Shown piece by piece: positions 9,162 to 17,557 of a DNA stretch of 64,000 nucleotides. The notes below the pieces were generated by a model. It did no database searches. It was not told the origin of the DNA and saw only the letters and a list, made by a program, of their open reading frames with translations. The stretch is taken from positions 1 to 64,000 of the forward strand of contig OZ241903.1 in assembly GCA_965203635.1 (NCBI GenBank). Direction: 5' to 3'. A program made the position numbers and the translations under genes. The DNA comes from Aldehydirespirator sp965203635 (GTDB taxonomy: Bacteria; Actinomycetota; Acidimicrobiia; Acidimicrobiales; Aldehydirespiratoraceae). Each line of letters begins with the position of its first letter. The first letter of the stretch is position 1.

Positions 9162-12100
9162 ATGAACGACCGGACCCGTGCCGAGTCAAGCGACGCCCTG
9201 GGCGCCAACGCCTGGGTCATCGACGAGATGCGCGATCTGTGGGCGGCCGACCCGGCCTCGGTGGACGAGGCCTGGCGCGCCCTGTTCGAGGGTGAGACGC
9301 CCGATACCCCGACCCCGTCGACCCCTCCGAAGGCGTCGACCGCCGCCCGCACGACCATCGAAACCACGGCCACGGATGTGACGGAGCCCGAGGTCGACCC
9401 GGCCGCCATGTCGGTGCCGCTCGCAGGCGAGCCGCCGCCGCCCGCACCGAAGAAGGCGGAGAGGGAACCGGCGGCGGACACGCCCATCGGCGAGCCGATC
9501 AGAGGCGTGGGAGCTCGCATCGTCTCCAACATGGAGGCCAGCCTGGCCGTGCCCACCGCCACGAGCTTCCGCGATGTTCCGGCAAAGCTCATTGAGGTCA
9601 ACCGCAAGATCCTCAACGGCCACCTCAGCCGCAAGATGGTTCGAAAGGTCTCGTTCACGCACCTGATCGGCTACGCGGTGGTGCGGGCCATCACCGACAC
9701 GGTCCCGGCCATGAACAACATCTACGCCACGGACGCGGCGGGCAAGCCGAGGATCGTGCGGCCCGAACACATCGGTCTCGGGATCGCGGTCGACATCGCC
9801 CGCGACGACGGCACGCGGTCTCTGATGGTGCCGTGCATCAGAGACGCCGACACCCTCGACTTCGCCACCTTCGTGGAGCGATACGACGAGCAGATCGCCA
9901 AGATCCGCGAGAGGAGGCTCAGTGCCGACGACATGCGGGGCGTGACCGTCACCATCACCAACCCCGGCACGATCGGCACCCAGCAGTCGGTGCCCCGGCT
10001 GATGACGGGCCAAGGAACGATCGTGGGCGTCGGGGCTCTGGCGTTCCCCACCGAGTACGAGGCCGCCGACCCGTCCCTGCTGGCCGACCTGGGTGTGAGC
10101 AAGCTGGTAACGATCAGCAGCACGTACGACCACCGGGTCATCCAGGGTGCAGAGTCGGGACTGTTCCTACAGCGGGTGCACGACCTCCTGCTGGGCACCG
10201 ACGACTTCTACGGCCAGGCCTTCCGGTCGCTGCACATCCCTTACGAGGCGGTGAAGTGGCGCCGCGACTTCAATCCGGTGGACCGCGAGGCGGCCATGCT
10301 CGAGAAGCAGGCCAAAGTCAACCAGCTCATCAACCAGTACAGGGTTCGGGGTCACCTGATCGCCGACCTCAATCCGTTGCGCGACGAGGCGCCCGTGATG
10401 CACTCCGAACTCGATCCGGCCACCTACGGGCTCACCATCTGGGACCTGGACCGCGAGTTCCTGACCGGCAGCGAGACGGGCATCTACGCAACCGTGGGCC
10501 CGGACCGCCGGATGAAGCTCGGCGACCTGCTGGGCGTGTTGCGCGACGCCTACTGCCGCACCGTCGGCGTGGAGTACATGCACATCCAGGAGCCCGAGGA
10601 GAAGCGGTGGATCCAGGAGCAGATCGAGGGCGCCGACACCGCGCTCAAGTCCGAGGACCAGCACCGCATCCTCAGCCAACTCAACGCGGCTGAGGCCCTC
10701 AGCAACTTCCTGGGCACCAAGTACGTCGGCCAGAAGCGCTTCGGCCTGGAGGGTGCCGAGTCGACCATCCCGCTGCTGGACGCCCTGCTGACGTGCGCGG
10801 CGGACACGCCGCTGGCGGAGGTGGTGATGGGCATGGCCCACCGCGGGCGGCTGAACGTGCTCGTCAACCTGGTGGGCAAGACCTATCACGAGCTGTTCAA
10901 GGAATTCGAGGGGGCCATCACCGAGGACCAGATCCAGGGCAGCGGCGATGTGAAGTATCACCTCGGCCAGATCGGTGCCTACGAGAGCCCGTCGGGCAAG
11001 CACCTTCTGGTGGAACTGGCGGCCAACCCGTCCCACCTCGAGGCTGTCGACCCGGTGGTGGTGGGCATGGCCCGGGCCCGCATGGACAACATCCCGCCCG
11101 ACAGCGACTACGGCCCCTATCCGGTCATGCCGCTGCTGATCCACGGCGATGCCGCCTTCGCGGGGCAGGGCGTGGTGGCCGAGACCTTCAACCTGAGCCT
11201 CATCAGGGGGTACCGCGTGGGCGGGACCATCCACCTGGTGATCAACAACCAGCTCGGGTTCACCACCACGCCGGACGCGGCCCGCTCCACGCAGTACTCC
11301 ACCGACGTGGCCAAGATGGTCGGCGCACCGATCTTCCATGTCAACGGCGACGACCCCGAGGCTTGCGTGCGAGCGGCCCGCCTGGCCTTCGCCTACCGCC
11401 AGCGGTTCAACAAGGACGCCGTGATCGACATGATCTGCTACCGGCGCCACGGGCACAACGAGGGCGACGACCCCAGCTACACGCTGCCGGAGATGTACCG
11501 CCGCATCAATGCCAAGCCCACGGTGCGCACCCAGTACCGGGAGTCGCTGCTGAAGCGGGGCGACATAAGCGCAGAGGATGCCGACGCGTCCCTGGCCGAG
11601 TTTCGCGACCAGCTCCAGGCCGCTCTGGACGAGACCCGCGACGCCGCGCCCGGCCACAACATCCGCGCCCGGCGCCCGCCCGAACCGATGGGGGTGATGC
11701 CCCACGTCCGCACCGCCATCGACTCGGTGACCGTCGAACGGATCTACGAGGCTCTCAACACCGTGCCCGACGGCTTCACCGTGCACCCCAAGCTGACCCG
11801 GCAGTTCGAACAGCGCAACAAGATGTTCCGCAGCGGCGATTTCGACTGGGGAATGGGCGAAGCGATGGCCTTCGGATCGCTGCTCATGGAGGGCACTCCG
11901 GTGCGGCTCAGCGGCCAGGACAGCCGCCGGGGGACCTTCTCGCACCGGCACTCCACGCTGGTGGACTACGTGACCAGCCAGGAGTACGTGCCGCTGGCGA
12001 CCCTCTGCGCGCGCGAAGCCGACCTGTGGATCTACGACTCCCTGCTGTCGGAGTACGCCGCTCTGGGCTTCGAGTACGGCTACGCGGTGGCCAAACCGGA

Positions 12101-12878
12101 GGCCCTGGTCATGTGGGAGGCCCAGTTCGGCGACTTCGCCAACGGGGCCCAGATCATCATCGACCAGTTCATCGTGGCCGCCGAGGACAAGTGGGACCAG
12201 CACTGCGGGATCGTGCTGCTGCTGCCACACGGCATGGAGGGCCAGGGCCCGGAGCACTCGTCGGCCCGCATCGAGCGGTTCCTGACGCTGGCCGCCGAGG
12301 ACAACATGCACGTGTGCCAGCCCACCACCGCGGCGCAGTACTTCCATCTGCTGCGGCGCCAGATGATCCACCGTGCCCGCAAGCCCATGATCCTGTTCAC
12401 ACCGAAGTCGCTGCTGCGGGCCAAGGCCGCCCGCTCGAAGGTGGCCGACCTGTCGTCGGGCACGTTCGAGGAGGTGCTCGGCGACCCCGGGGCGGAGGCT
12501 GGGACCGTTGACGCGGAGGCCGTCACGAGGGTGGTCTTCTGCAGCGGCAAAGTGGCCTACGCCGCGATGGAACTGCGCGACGAGCACAAGGCCCCGCTGG
12601 CCGTGTGCCGAGTCGAGCAACTCTTCCCGTGGCCGTACGGGGCGGTCGACTACGAGCTTCGCCGGTACCCCAACGCCACCGAGATCGTCTGGCTGCAGGA
12701 GGAGCCCGAGAACATGGGCGCCTGGAACGGGATCAAGGGGCGCCTCTACGAGGCCCACGGCGACGACTACGAGATCCGGAGGGTGAGCCGCCCCGAGTCG
12801 GGCAGCCCTGCCGGCGGCAGCCCCACCGTGCACGGCCAGGAACAGCAGGACCTGCTCGACGCGGCCGTGCTGGCTTGA
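9162..12878 (+). CDS. kgd: Multifunctional 2-oxoglutarate dehydrogenase (E2-like + E1)
   Basis: 1238 residues, close to mycobacterial Kgd (about 1227). A short N-terminal helix region and a Pro/Thr-rich linker lead to an E2-like acyltransferase core (about residues 115-335) with its catalytic DHRxxxG at residues 323-329. The thiamine-diphosphate E1 follows, with GMAHRGRLNVL, NPSHLEAVDPVV, HGDAAFAGQG near 660, HVNGDDPE and CYRRHGHNEGDDP. It decarboxylates 2-oxoglutarate and feeds the succinyl group into the TCA complex with E2/E3 subunits encoded elsewhere. There is no lipoyl domain, as expected for the actinobacterial fusion. Overlap with cysQ is 4 nt. Confidence 0.95.
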   Translation: MNDRTRAESSDALGANAWVIDEMRDLWAADPASVDEAWRALFEGETPDTPTPSTPPKASTAARTTIETTATDVTEPEVDPAAMSVPLAGEPPPPAPKKAEREPAADTPIGEPIRGVGARIVSNMEASLAVPTATSFRDVPAKLIEVNRKILNGHLSRKMVRKVSFTHLIGYAVVRAITDTVPAMNNIYATDAAGKPRIVRPEHIGLGIAVDIARDDGTRSLMVPCIRDADTLDFATFVERYDEQIAKIRERRLSADDMRGVTVTITNPGTIGTQQSVPRLMTGQGTIVGVGALAFPTEYEAADPSLLADLGVSKLVTISSTYDHRVIQGAESGLFLQRVHDLLLGTDDFYGQAFRSLHIPYEAVKWRRDFNPVDREAAMLEKQAKVNQLINQYRVRGHLIADLNPLRDEAPVMHSELDPATYGLTIWDLDREFLTGSETGIYATVGPDRRMKLGDLLGVLRDAYCRTVGVEYMHIQEPEEKRWIQEQIEGADTALKSEDQHRILSQLNAAEALSNFLGTKYVGQKRFGLEGAESTIPLLDALLTCAADTPLAEVVMGMAHRGRLNVLVNLVGKTYHELFKEFEGAITEDQIQGSGDVKYHLGQIGAYESPSGKHLLVELAANPSHLEAVDPVVVGMARARMDNIPPDSDYGPYPVMPLLIHGDAAFAGQGVVAETFNLSLIRGYRVGGTIHLVINNQLGFTTTPDAARSTQYSTDVAKMVGAPIFHVNGDDPEACVRAARLAFAYRQRFNKDAVIDMICYRRHGHNEGDDPSYTLPEMYRRINAKPTVRTQYRESLLKRGDISAEDADASLAEFRDQLQAALDETRDAAPGHNIRARRPPEPMGVMPHVRTAIDSVTVERIYEALNTVPDGFTVHPKLTRQFEQRNKMFRSGDFDWGMGEAMAFGSLLMEGTPVRLSGQDSRRGTFSHRHSTLVDYVTSQEYVPLATLCAREADLWIYDSLLSEYAALGFEYGYAVAKPEALVMWEAQFGDFANGAQIIIDQFIVAAEDKWDQHCGIVLLLPHGMEGQGPEHSSARIERFLTLAAEDNMHVCQPTTAAQYFHLLRRQMIHRARKPMILFTPKSLLRAKAARSKVADLSSGTFEEVLGDPGAEAGTVDAEAVTRVVFCSGKVAYAAMELRDEHKAPLAVCRVEQLFPWPYGAVDYELRRYPNATEIVWLQEEPENMGAWNGIKGRLYEAHGDDYEIRRVSRPESGSPAGGSPTVHGQEQQDLLDAAVLA

Positions 12879-13630
12879 CACCCATTACCGACGACCACCT
12901 CCTGGCGGCGCAGCTCGCCCACCGTGCGGGCGAGTTGCTGGTCGAGTTGAGGGCGAGGCTGGTCGACGATGAGGCCCCTGCCGCGGTGCTGAGAGCCGAG
13001 GGCGACCGCCGGGCCCACGAGCTGCTGGTCTCCGAGCTGGCCGCGGCCCGCCCCGCCGACGCGGTGCTCTCCGAGGAGGGAACCGATGACGCGAGCCGGC
13101 TCACCGCCGAACGAGTCTGGGTGATCGACCCGCTCGACGGCACCCGTGAGTTCTCCGAGGTGGGGAGGAACGACTGGGCGGTTCATGTGGCCCTGGTCGT
13201 CGACGAGCGTCCGGTCGCGGGGGCGGTGGCCTTGCCCGGGCTGGGGCTGACCCTCTCGACGGCCGAGCCTCCCCAGCTGCCCCCCGAACGGGGTGGCCCG
13301 CCCCGTCTGGTCGTGTCGCGTTCACGGCCCCCGGAGCAGGCCGACGCGGTGGCTGCCGCGCTCGGCGCCGACGTCGTGCCGCTGGGATCGGCCGGTGCCA
13401 AGTCGATGGCCGTGGTTCGGGGCACCGCCGACGTCTACGTCCATGCCGGCGGCCAGTACGAATGGGACTCGTGCGCCCCGGTGGCCGTGGCGAAGGCCGC
13501 AGGCTGCTTCGTCAGCCGGCTCGACGGTTCCCGACCTCGCTACAACCAGCCCGACGTCTACCTGCCCGACCTGGTGGTCTGCCGCCCCGAACTCGCCGGC
13601 CCGGTACTTGCCGCCCTGACGACCGCATGA
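12875..13630 (+). CDS. cysQ: 3'(2'),5'-bisphosphate nucleotidase CysQ-like
   Basis: 251 residues starting at TTG 12875, whose last bases form the kgd stop (TTGA). No other nearby start keeps the family N-terminus TDDHLLAAQLAHRAG. Lithium-sensitive inositol-monophosphatase fold motifs are present: LSEEGTDD (metal Glu), VIDPLDGTREF and WDSCAPVAVAKAAG. The ends GSAGAKSMAVV, HAGGQYEWDS and YNQPDVYLPDL match mycobacterial CysQ, which removes PAP made during sulfate assimilation. Coupling to kgd is translational; no metabolic link is obvious. Confidence 0.88.
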   Translation: MTPITDDHLLAAQLAHRAGELLVELRARLVDDEAPAAVLRAEGDRRAHELLVSELAAARPADAVLSEEGTDDASRLTAERVWVIDPLDGTREFSEVGRNDWAVHVALVVDERPVAGAVALPGLGLTLSTAEPPQLPPERGGPPRLVVSRSRPPEQADAVAAALGADVVPLGSAGAKSMAVVRGTADVYVHAGGQYEWDSCAPVAVAKAAGCFVSRLDGSRPRYNQPDVYLPDLVVCRPELAGPVLAALTTA

Positions 13631-13667
13631 GAGGTGATCGGCCCTCAATGGCGACTAGCCGCGCTGG

Positions 13668-13673
13668 TATGGT
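13668..13673 (+). promoter_or_regulatory. TANNNT -10 box (SDR)
   Basis: TATGGT, six nt before ATG 13680 and three nt before GTG 13677. It favours the ATG. Confidence 0.5.
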
Positions 13674-13679
13674 CGCGTG

Positions 13680-14459
<780 letters not shown>

Positions 14460-14481
14460 CCGTATCTGCTGGCCCAGCCCG

Positions 14482-14528
14482 TTCTTGACGTAGTTGTGCG
14501 CCCTATAGCGGTACAACTACATCAAGAA
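14482..14528. repeat. Near-perfect 16-bp inverted repeat between convergent genes
   Basis: Arms 14482-14497 (TTCTTGACGTAGTTGT) and 14513-14528 pair at 15 of 16 positions, with the remaining pair G:T, around a 15-nt loop. It may act as a two-way terminator. The arms are unusually AT-rich for this genome and no U-run follows, so another role, such as an operator or mobile-element relic, is possible. Confidence 0.75.
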
Positions 14529-14535
14529 TGGATGA

Positions 14536-15543
14536 TCAGGCGATCCGGTCGAGCATTTCGGGCCGGACCTCGTTGACAGCCGGTTCGCCGGCGAGGTAGC
14601 GGCGAACCTCCTCGACGGCCAACTCGCCCATGCGGTGGCAGTTCTCGATGCAGCCCGCGATGTGGGGGGTGACCACCACGTTGTCCAGACGCCGGAGCGG
14701 GCTGTCGGATGCCGGGGGCTCTGGGTCGGTCACGTCGAGGAAGGCGAAGATCCGACCGGTGGCCAGCTCGTCAACCAGGGCCCCCTCATCGATGATGGTG
14801 CCCCGGGCGGTGTTGATCAGCACCGCGCCATCGCTGAGACGGGCCAACAGCTCGGCGCCGATCATGTGCCTGGTCTCGTCGTTGGCCGGAGCGTGGATCG
14901 ACACCACGTCGCAGCAATCCATCAGCTCGGCCAGCTCGACCCTCTCCACTCCGAGCCACTGGGCCTCCTCGTCGCCGAGGTAAGGGTCGGCCACCAGGAC
15001 CGTCGTCTCGAACCCGGCCAGCAGCTCGATCACGTAGCGGCCGACGTTGCCGACGCCGATCAGTCCCACGGTGGAGCGGCTGAGCTCCCGGGCATCCCAG
15101 CGGTCCCAGGCCGGACTGTCGCGCCAGCCGCCGTCGCGCACATGGGTTCCCAGGGGCCAGATCCGCTTGCGGCCCACGATCATCAGGCCCAAAGTGGTCT
15201 CGGCCACGTCCCGGGCCAGCGCAACCGAGGCGCTGGTGACCCTGATCTCCCGCTCCCACACGGCCGCGGACACGAAGCGCTTCACGCTGCCACCCATGTG
15301 GGCCAGGTGCCCGAGGCGGGGCGAGGCCGCCACCACGTCGGCATCCAGTGGCGCCACTCCCCAGCTGGTGATGCAGGCGTCGGCCCCGACCAGGACGGCC
15401 AGCAGGTCCTGCTTGCCGGCCGGTTCGTCGCCGGGGTGATGCACGATCTCTGCCACAGCAGCCAGATCGGCCAGGGCCGCCTCGCTGAACATCCGCCGGT
15501 AGTTGGACTGTCCGATGGTGATGGCAACAACTGGCCTGGTCAC
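14536..15543 (-). CDS. D-2-hydroxyacid dehydrogenase family protein
   Basis: 335 residues from GTG 15543, which shares GTGA with the stop of the upstream kinase and follows GGGAG. NAD-dependent 2-hydroxyacid dehydrogenase fold: GLIGVGNVGR (Rossmann loop), VADPY (acidic, NAD-type), INTARGTIIDEGAL with the substrate Arg, DVTDPEPP with the acid Glu, and TPHIAGCIENC with the catalytic His. Closest in style to phosphoglycerate-dehydrogenase-like enzymes without an ACT domain. As the last gene of the cluster it may oxidise or reduce an acid from the sugar pathway; the substrate is unknown. Confidence 0.85.
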   Translation of the reverse strand: MTRPVVAITIGQSNYRRMFSEAALADLAAVAEIVHHPGDEPAGKQDLLAVLVGADACITSWGVAPLDADVVAASPRLGHLAHMGGSVKRFVSAAVWEREIRVTSASVALARDVAETTLGLMIVGRKRIWPLGTHVRDGGWRDSPAWDRWDARELSRSTVGLIGVGNVGRYVIELLAGFETTVLVADPYLGDEEAQWLGVERVELAELMDCCDVVSIHAPANDETRHMIGAELLARLSDGAVLINTARGTIIDEGALVDELATGRIFAFLDVTDPEPPASDSPLRRLDNVVVTPHIAGCIENCHRMGELAVEEVRRYLAGEPAVNEVRPEMLDRIA

Positions 15544-16748
15544 GGCGCTCCCTCGTGAGGCGTCCACCCTAGGGCTGCTGCGGCCAGCCGGGCCGCACCG
15601 AGAGCCGGCCAGGGGGCTTCGGGGCGTACCACCACCGGCCGGCCGATGATGTCGGCGATCACCTCGACCAGCTCCCCGAACCGGGTCCCGCCCCCCACCA
15701 TGGTCAGCTCGTCGCCACCGGCGGCGAACTCGCCGGCCCCATCGAGAGCGTGGCGCACCCTCTCCCCACAAGTAACGAAGGCGTCCCGGATCATGGCCGG
15801 CGGGGTCTCAGCCAGCATCGCGCCGAGCCCGCCCAGGTTCTCGGATGCAGTCCACGCGCCACCCAGCACGTGGGGGCTGAGGTTCAGCGAGGGCGGCAGG
15901 GCGGCGACATCGACCCGGTCGGTGACCGCGGTCAGCACCCACGCGGTGCCGGCCGACAGGAACAGATCGCCGGGATCGACGACACCGAGACCGAGTGCAG
16001 CGCAGGCCTGGTCATGGCCGCCGATCACCACCGGTGTGCCCGCATCCAACCCCAGCCCGGCCGCCGCCTCGGCCGCCAGTTCGCCTGCAGTGCTGCCCGA
16101 CTCAAGGATCGGCGACAGCCGGCCAGGATCGATGCCGGCCAGGCTGCACAACTCGTCGCTCCATGTCCGGGTGGCGACGTCCATCAGTTGCATGCCCGCC
16201 GCGTTGGACGGATTCGTGACCCACTGCCCGGTCAGGCGGAACACGAGATAGTCGTCCACCGAGGCCCACCGGGACACCGACGTCGAACCCGGAGCCTGCA
16301 ACCCGGCGATGGTGGACAGCCCGACCCCGGACGTGGGCATCCAGCCGCTGACGGCCCGGATCCTCGCGGCGACGTCGCTGGGCCAGCTCTCCACCACGGA
16401 CCCGAAGCGTGTGTCCATCCAGGTGATGGCTCGCTCGGTGCGTCCCCCAACTGCCACCGGAATGACCGAACCGCTCTGGGCCGCCACAGCCAGCGCAGAC
16501 ACCCGGACACCCGATCCGAGCGTCTCGACCGCCCGCCTCCCGGCGGTTGCGACTGCCCGCCAGATCGCCCCCGGATCCTGCTCACGGCCGCCGTTGCGTG
16601 TCGAACGGACGGCAATGGGATCCGATCCGGCCGTCGCCAAAATCTGACCCGACTCGTCGACGGCCACCGCCTTGGCCGACGTCGTCCCCGCGTCCAGCCC
16701 CAGGACGATGCCGCCGCGATTCGCTTTCCCGGCCGCGGTATCGCTCAC
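15540..16748 (-). CDS. FGGY-family carbohydrate kinase (short form)
   Basis: 402 residues against about 490-500 for most family members. It phosphorylates a sugar or polyol with ATP. GLDAGTTSAKAV gives the phosphate-1 loop, WMDTR matches the N-terminal sugar-binding segment, and GGHDQACAALG holds the catalytic Asp. LSAGTAWVL follows as the second ATP segment, then VGGGTRF. About 60-70 residues usual between that segment and GGG are missing, so fold II is trimmed; no frameshift is apparent. Its neighbour is a DhnA/LsrF-type aldolase 4 nt upstream, as LsrK and LsrF act together in autoinducer-2 breakdown, but xylulose-type sugars are equally possible. Confidence 0.8.
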   Translation of the reverse strand: MSDTAAGKANRGGIVLGLDAGTTSAKAVAVDESGQILATAGSDPIAVRSTRNGGREQDPGAIWRAVATAGRRAVETLGSGVRVSALAVAAQSGSVIPVAVGGRTERAITWMDTRFGSVVESWPSDVAARIRAVSGWMPTSGVGLSTIAGLQAPGSTSVSRWASVDDYLVFRLTGQWVTNPSNAAGMQLMDVATRTWSDELCSLAGIDPGRLSPILESGSTAGELAAEAAAGLGLDAGTPVVIGGHDQACAALGLGVVDPGDLFLSAGTAWVLTAVTDRVDVAALPPSLNLSPHVLGGAWTASENLGGLGAMLAETPPAMIRDAFVTCGERVRHALDGAGEFAAGGDELTMVGGGTRFGELVEVIADIIGRPVVVRPEAPWPALGAARLAAAALGWTPHEGAP

Positions 16749-16752
16749 CGGG

Positions 16753-17532
16753 TCATCCTTCCAGGATGGCCAGGGCTTCCTCGACGCTGGCGTCGGCGTG
16801 CACTACCGCGACGACGGCCCGGGTCATAGCCGTGGGGTCGTCGCTCTGGAAGACGTTGCGGCCCATGGCCACCCCGGCCGCGCCCGCGTCGAGGGCGGCC
16901 CGGATATTCGCGAGCGTGGCGGCCTCGGAGCCCTTGGATCCGCCGAGGATCACCACGGGGACGAACGTCGATGAGGTGACCCGGGCGTAGTCCTCACAGT
17001 AGGGCGCCTTGATGAAGTCGGCTCCCAGCTCGGCTCCCAGGCGGGCCGCGAAGGCCACCGCCTCGGGTCCCCGCAGCTCCGGCGGAGAGTCGAACCCGCC
17101 CGGCACCATCTCGGCCATGACCGGCAGGTCCGATTGGTGAGCCTCACCGATGGTGTGGGCCAGATTGCGCAGGGTGTCCGCCTCCGAAGCCGAGCCGGGC
17201 AGGGCGGTCACGGCCAGGGCGTCGGCCCCCACCCGGAGCGCGTCCTCGACACCGAAGAACTGCCCGACCGAACCGGTGCTGGGCGATCCGAGGTTGCTCA
17301 CCGCGCCGTCGCTGCGCAGGATGAGCCCGACCGGATCCAGCTCGGCCGCGAAGTTCTCAGCGACGCCGTAAGAGGTCAACACCGCGTCGGGCCTGCCGGC
17401 CACCACCGCGGAGATGGTCTCAGCCGGCCGTTCGAAGCCCGGGCAGGGACCGTCGATCAACCCGTGATCGAGGGCGATGATCACGGTTCGCCCGTCAGGG
17501 CCGAAGATGCGGCTGAGGTCTCGGGAACCCAC
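16753..17532 (-). CDS. Class I aldolase, DhnA/LsrF family
   Basis: 259 residues from GTG 17532, chosen because a TAGCAT box sits eight nt upstream and a longer start would run into the upstream gene. TIM-barrel aldolase with Schiff-base Lys in ADFIKAPY, VVILGGSKG phosphate loop, and GAAGVAMGRNVFQ. These match DhnA-type fructose-bisphosphate aldolases and LsrF. It would cleave or transfer a unit from a phosphorylated ketose, probably the product of the FGGY kinase. The exact substrate is not readable. Confidence 0.83.
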   Translation of the reverse strand: MGSRDLSRIFGPDGRTVIIALDHGLIDGPCPGFERPAETISAVVAGRPDAVLTSYGVAENFAAELDPVGLILRSDGAVSNLGSPSTGSVGQFFGVEDALRVGADALAVTALPGSASEADTLRNLAHTIGEAHQSDLPVMAEMVPGGFDSPPELRGPEAVAFAARLGAELGADFIKAPYCEDYARVTSSTFVPVVILGGSKGSEAATLANIRAALDAGAAGVAMGRNVFQSDDPTAMTRAVVAVVHADASVEEALAILEG

Positions 17533-17540
17533 GGCAGCAG

Positions 17541-17546
17541 ATGCTA
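17541..17546 (-). promoter_or_regulatory. TANNNT -10 box (aldolase)
   Basis: TAGCAT on the minus strand, eight nt before GTG 17532, within the 25-nt gap after the glycosidase-like gene. It suggests an internal promoter for the aldolase-kinase-dehydrogenase part. Confidence 0.4.
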
Positions 17547-17557
17547 CGGCGAAGCGG

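Noticed and set aside
10167..12881. 904-codon minus-strand frame antisense to kgd
   Set aside because: No recognisable domain; kgd on the other strand has all catalytic motifs.
15540..16748. Frameshift explaining the short FGGY kinase
   Set aside because: Frame is continuous with both ATP-binding segments and catalytic Asp; the shortness looks like a deletion, not a sequencing break.
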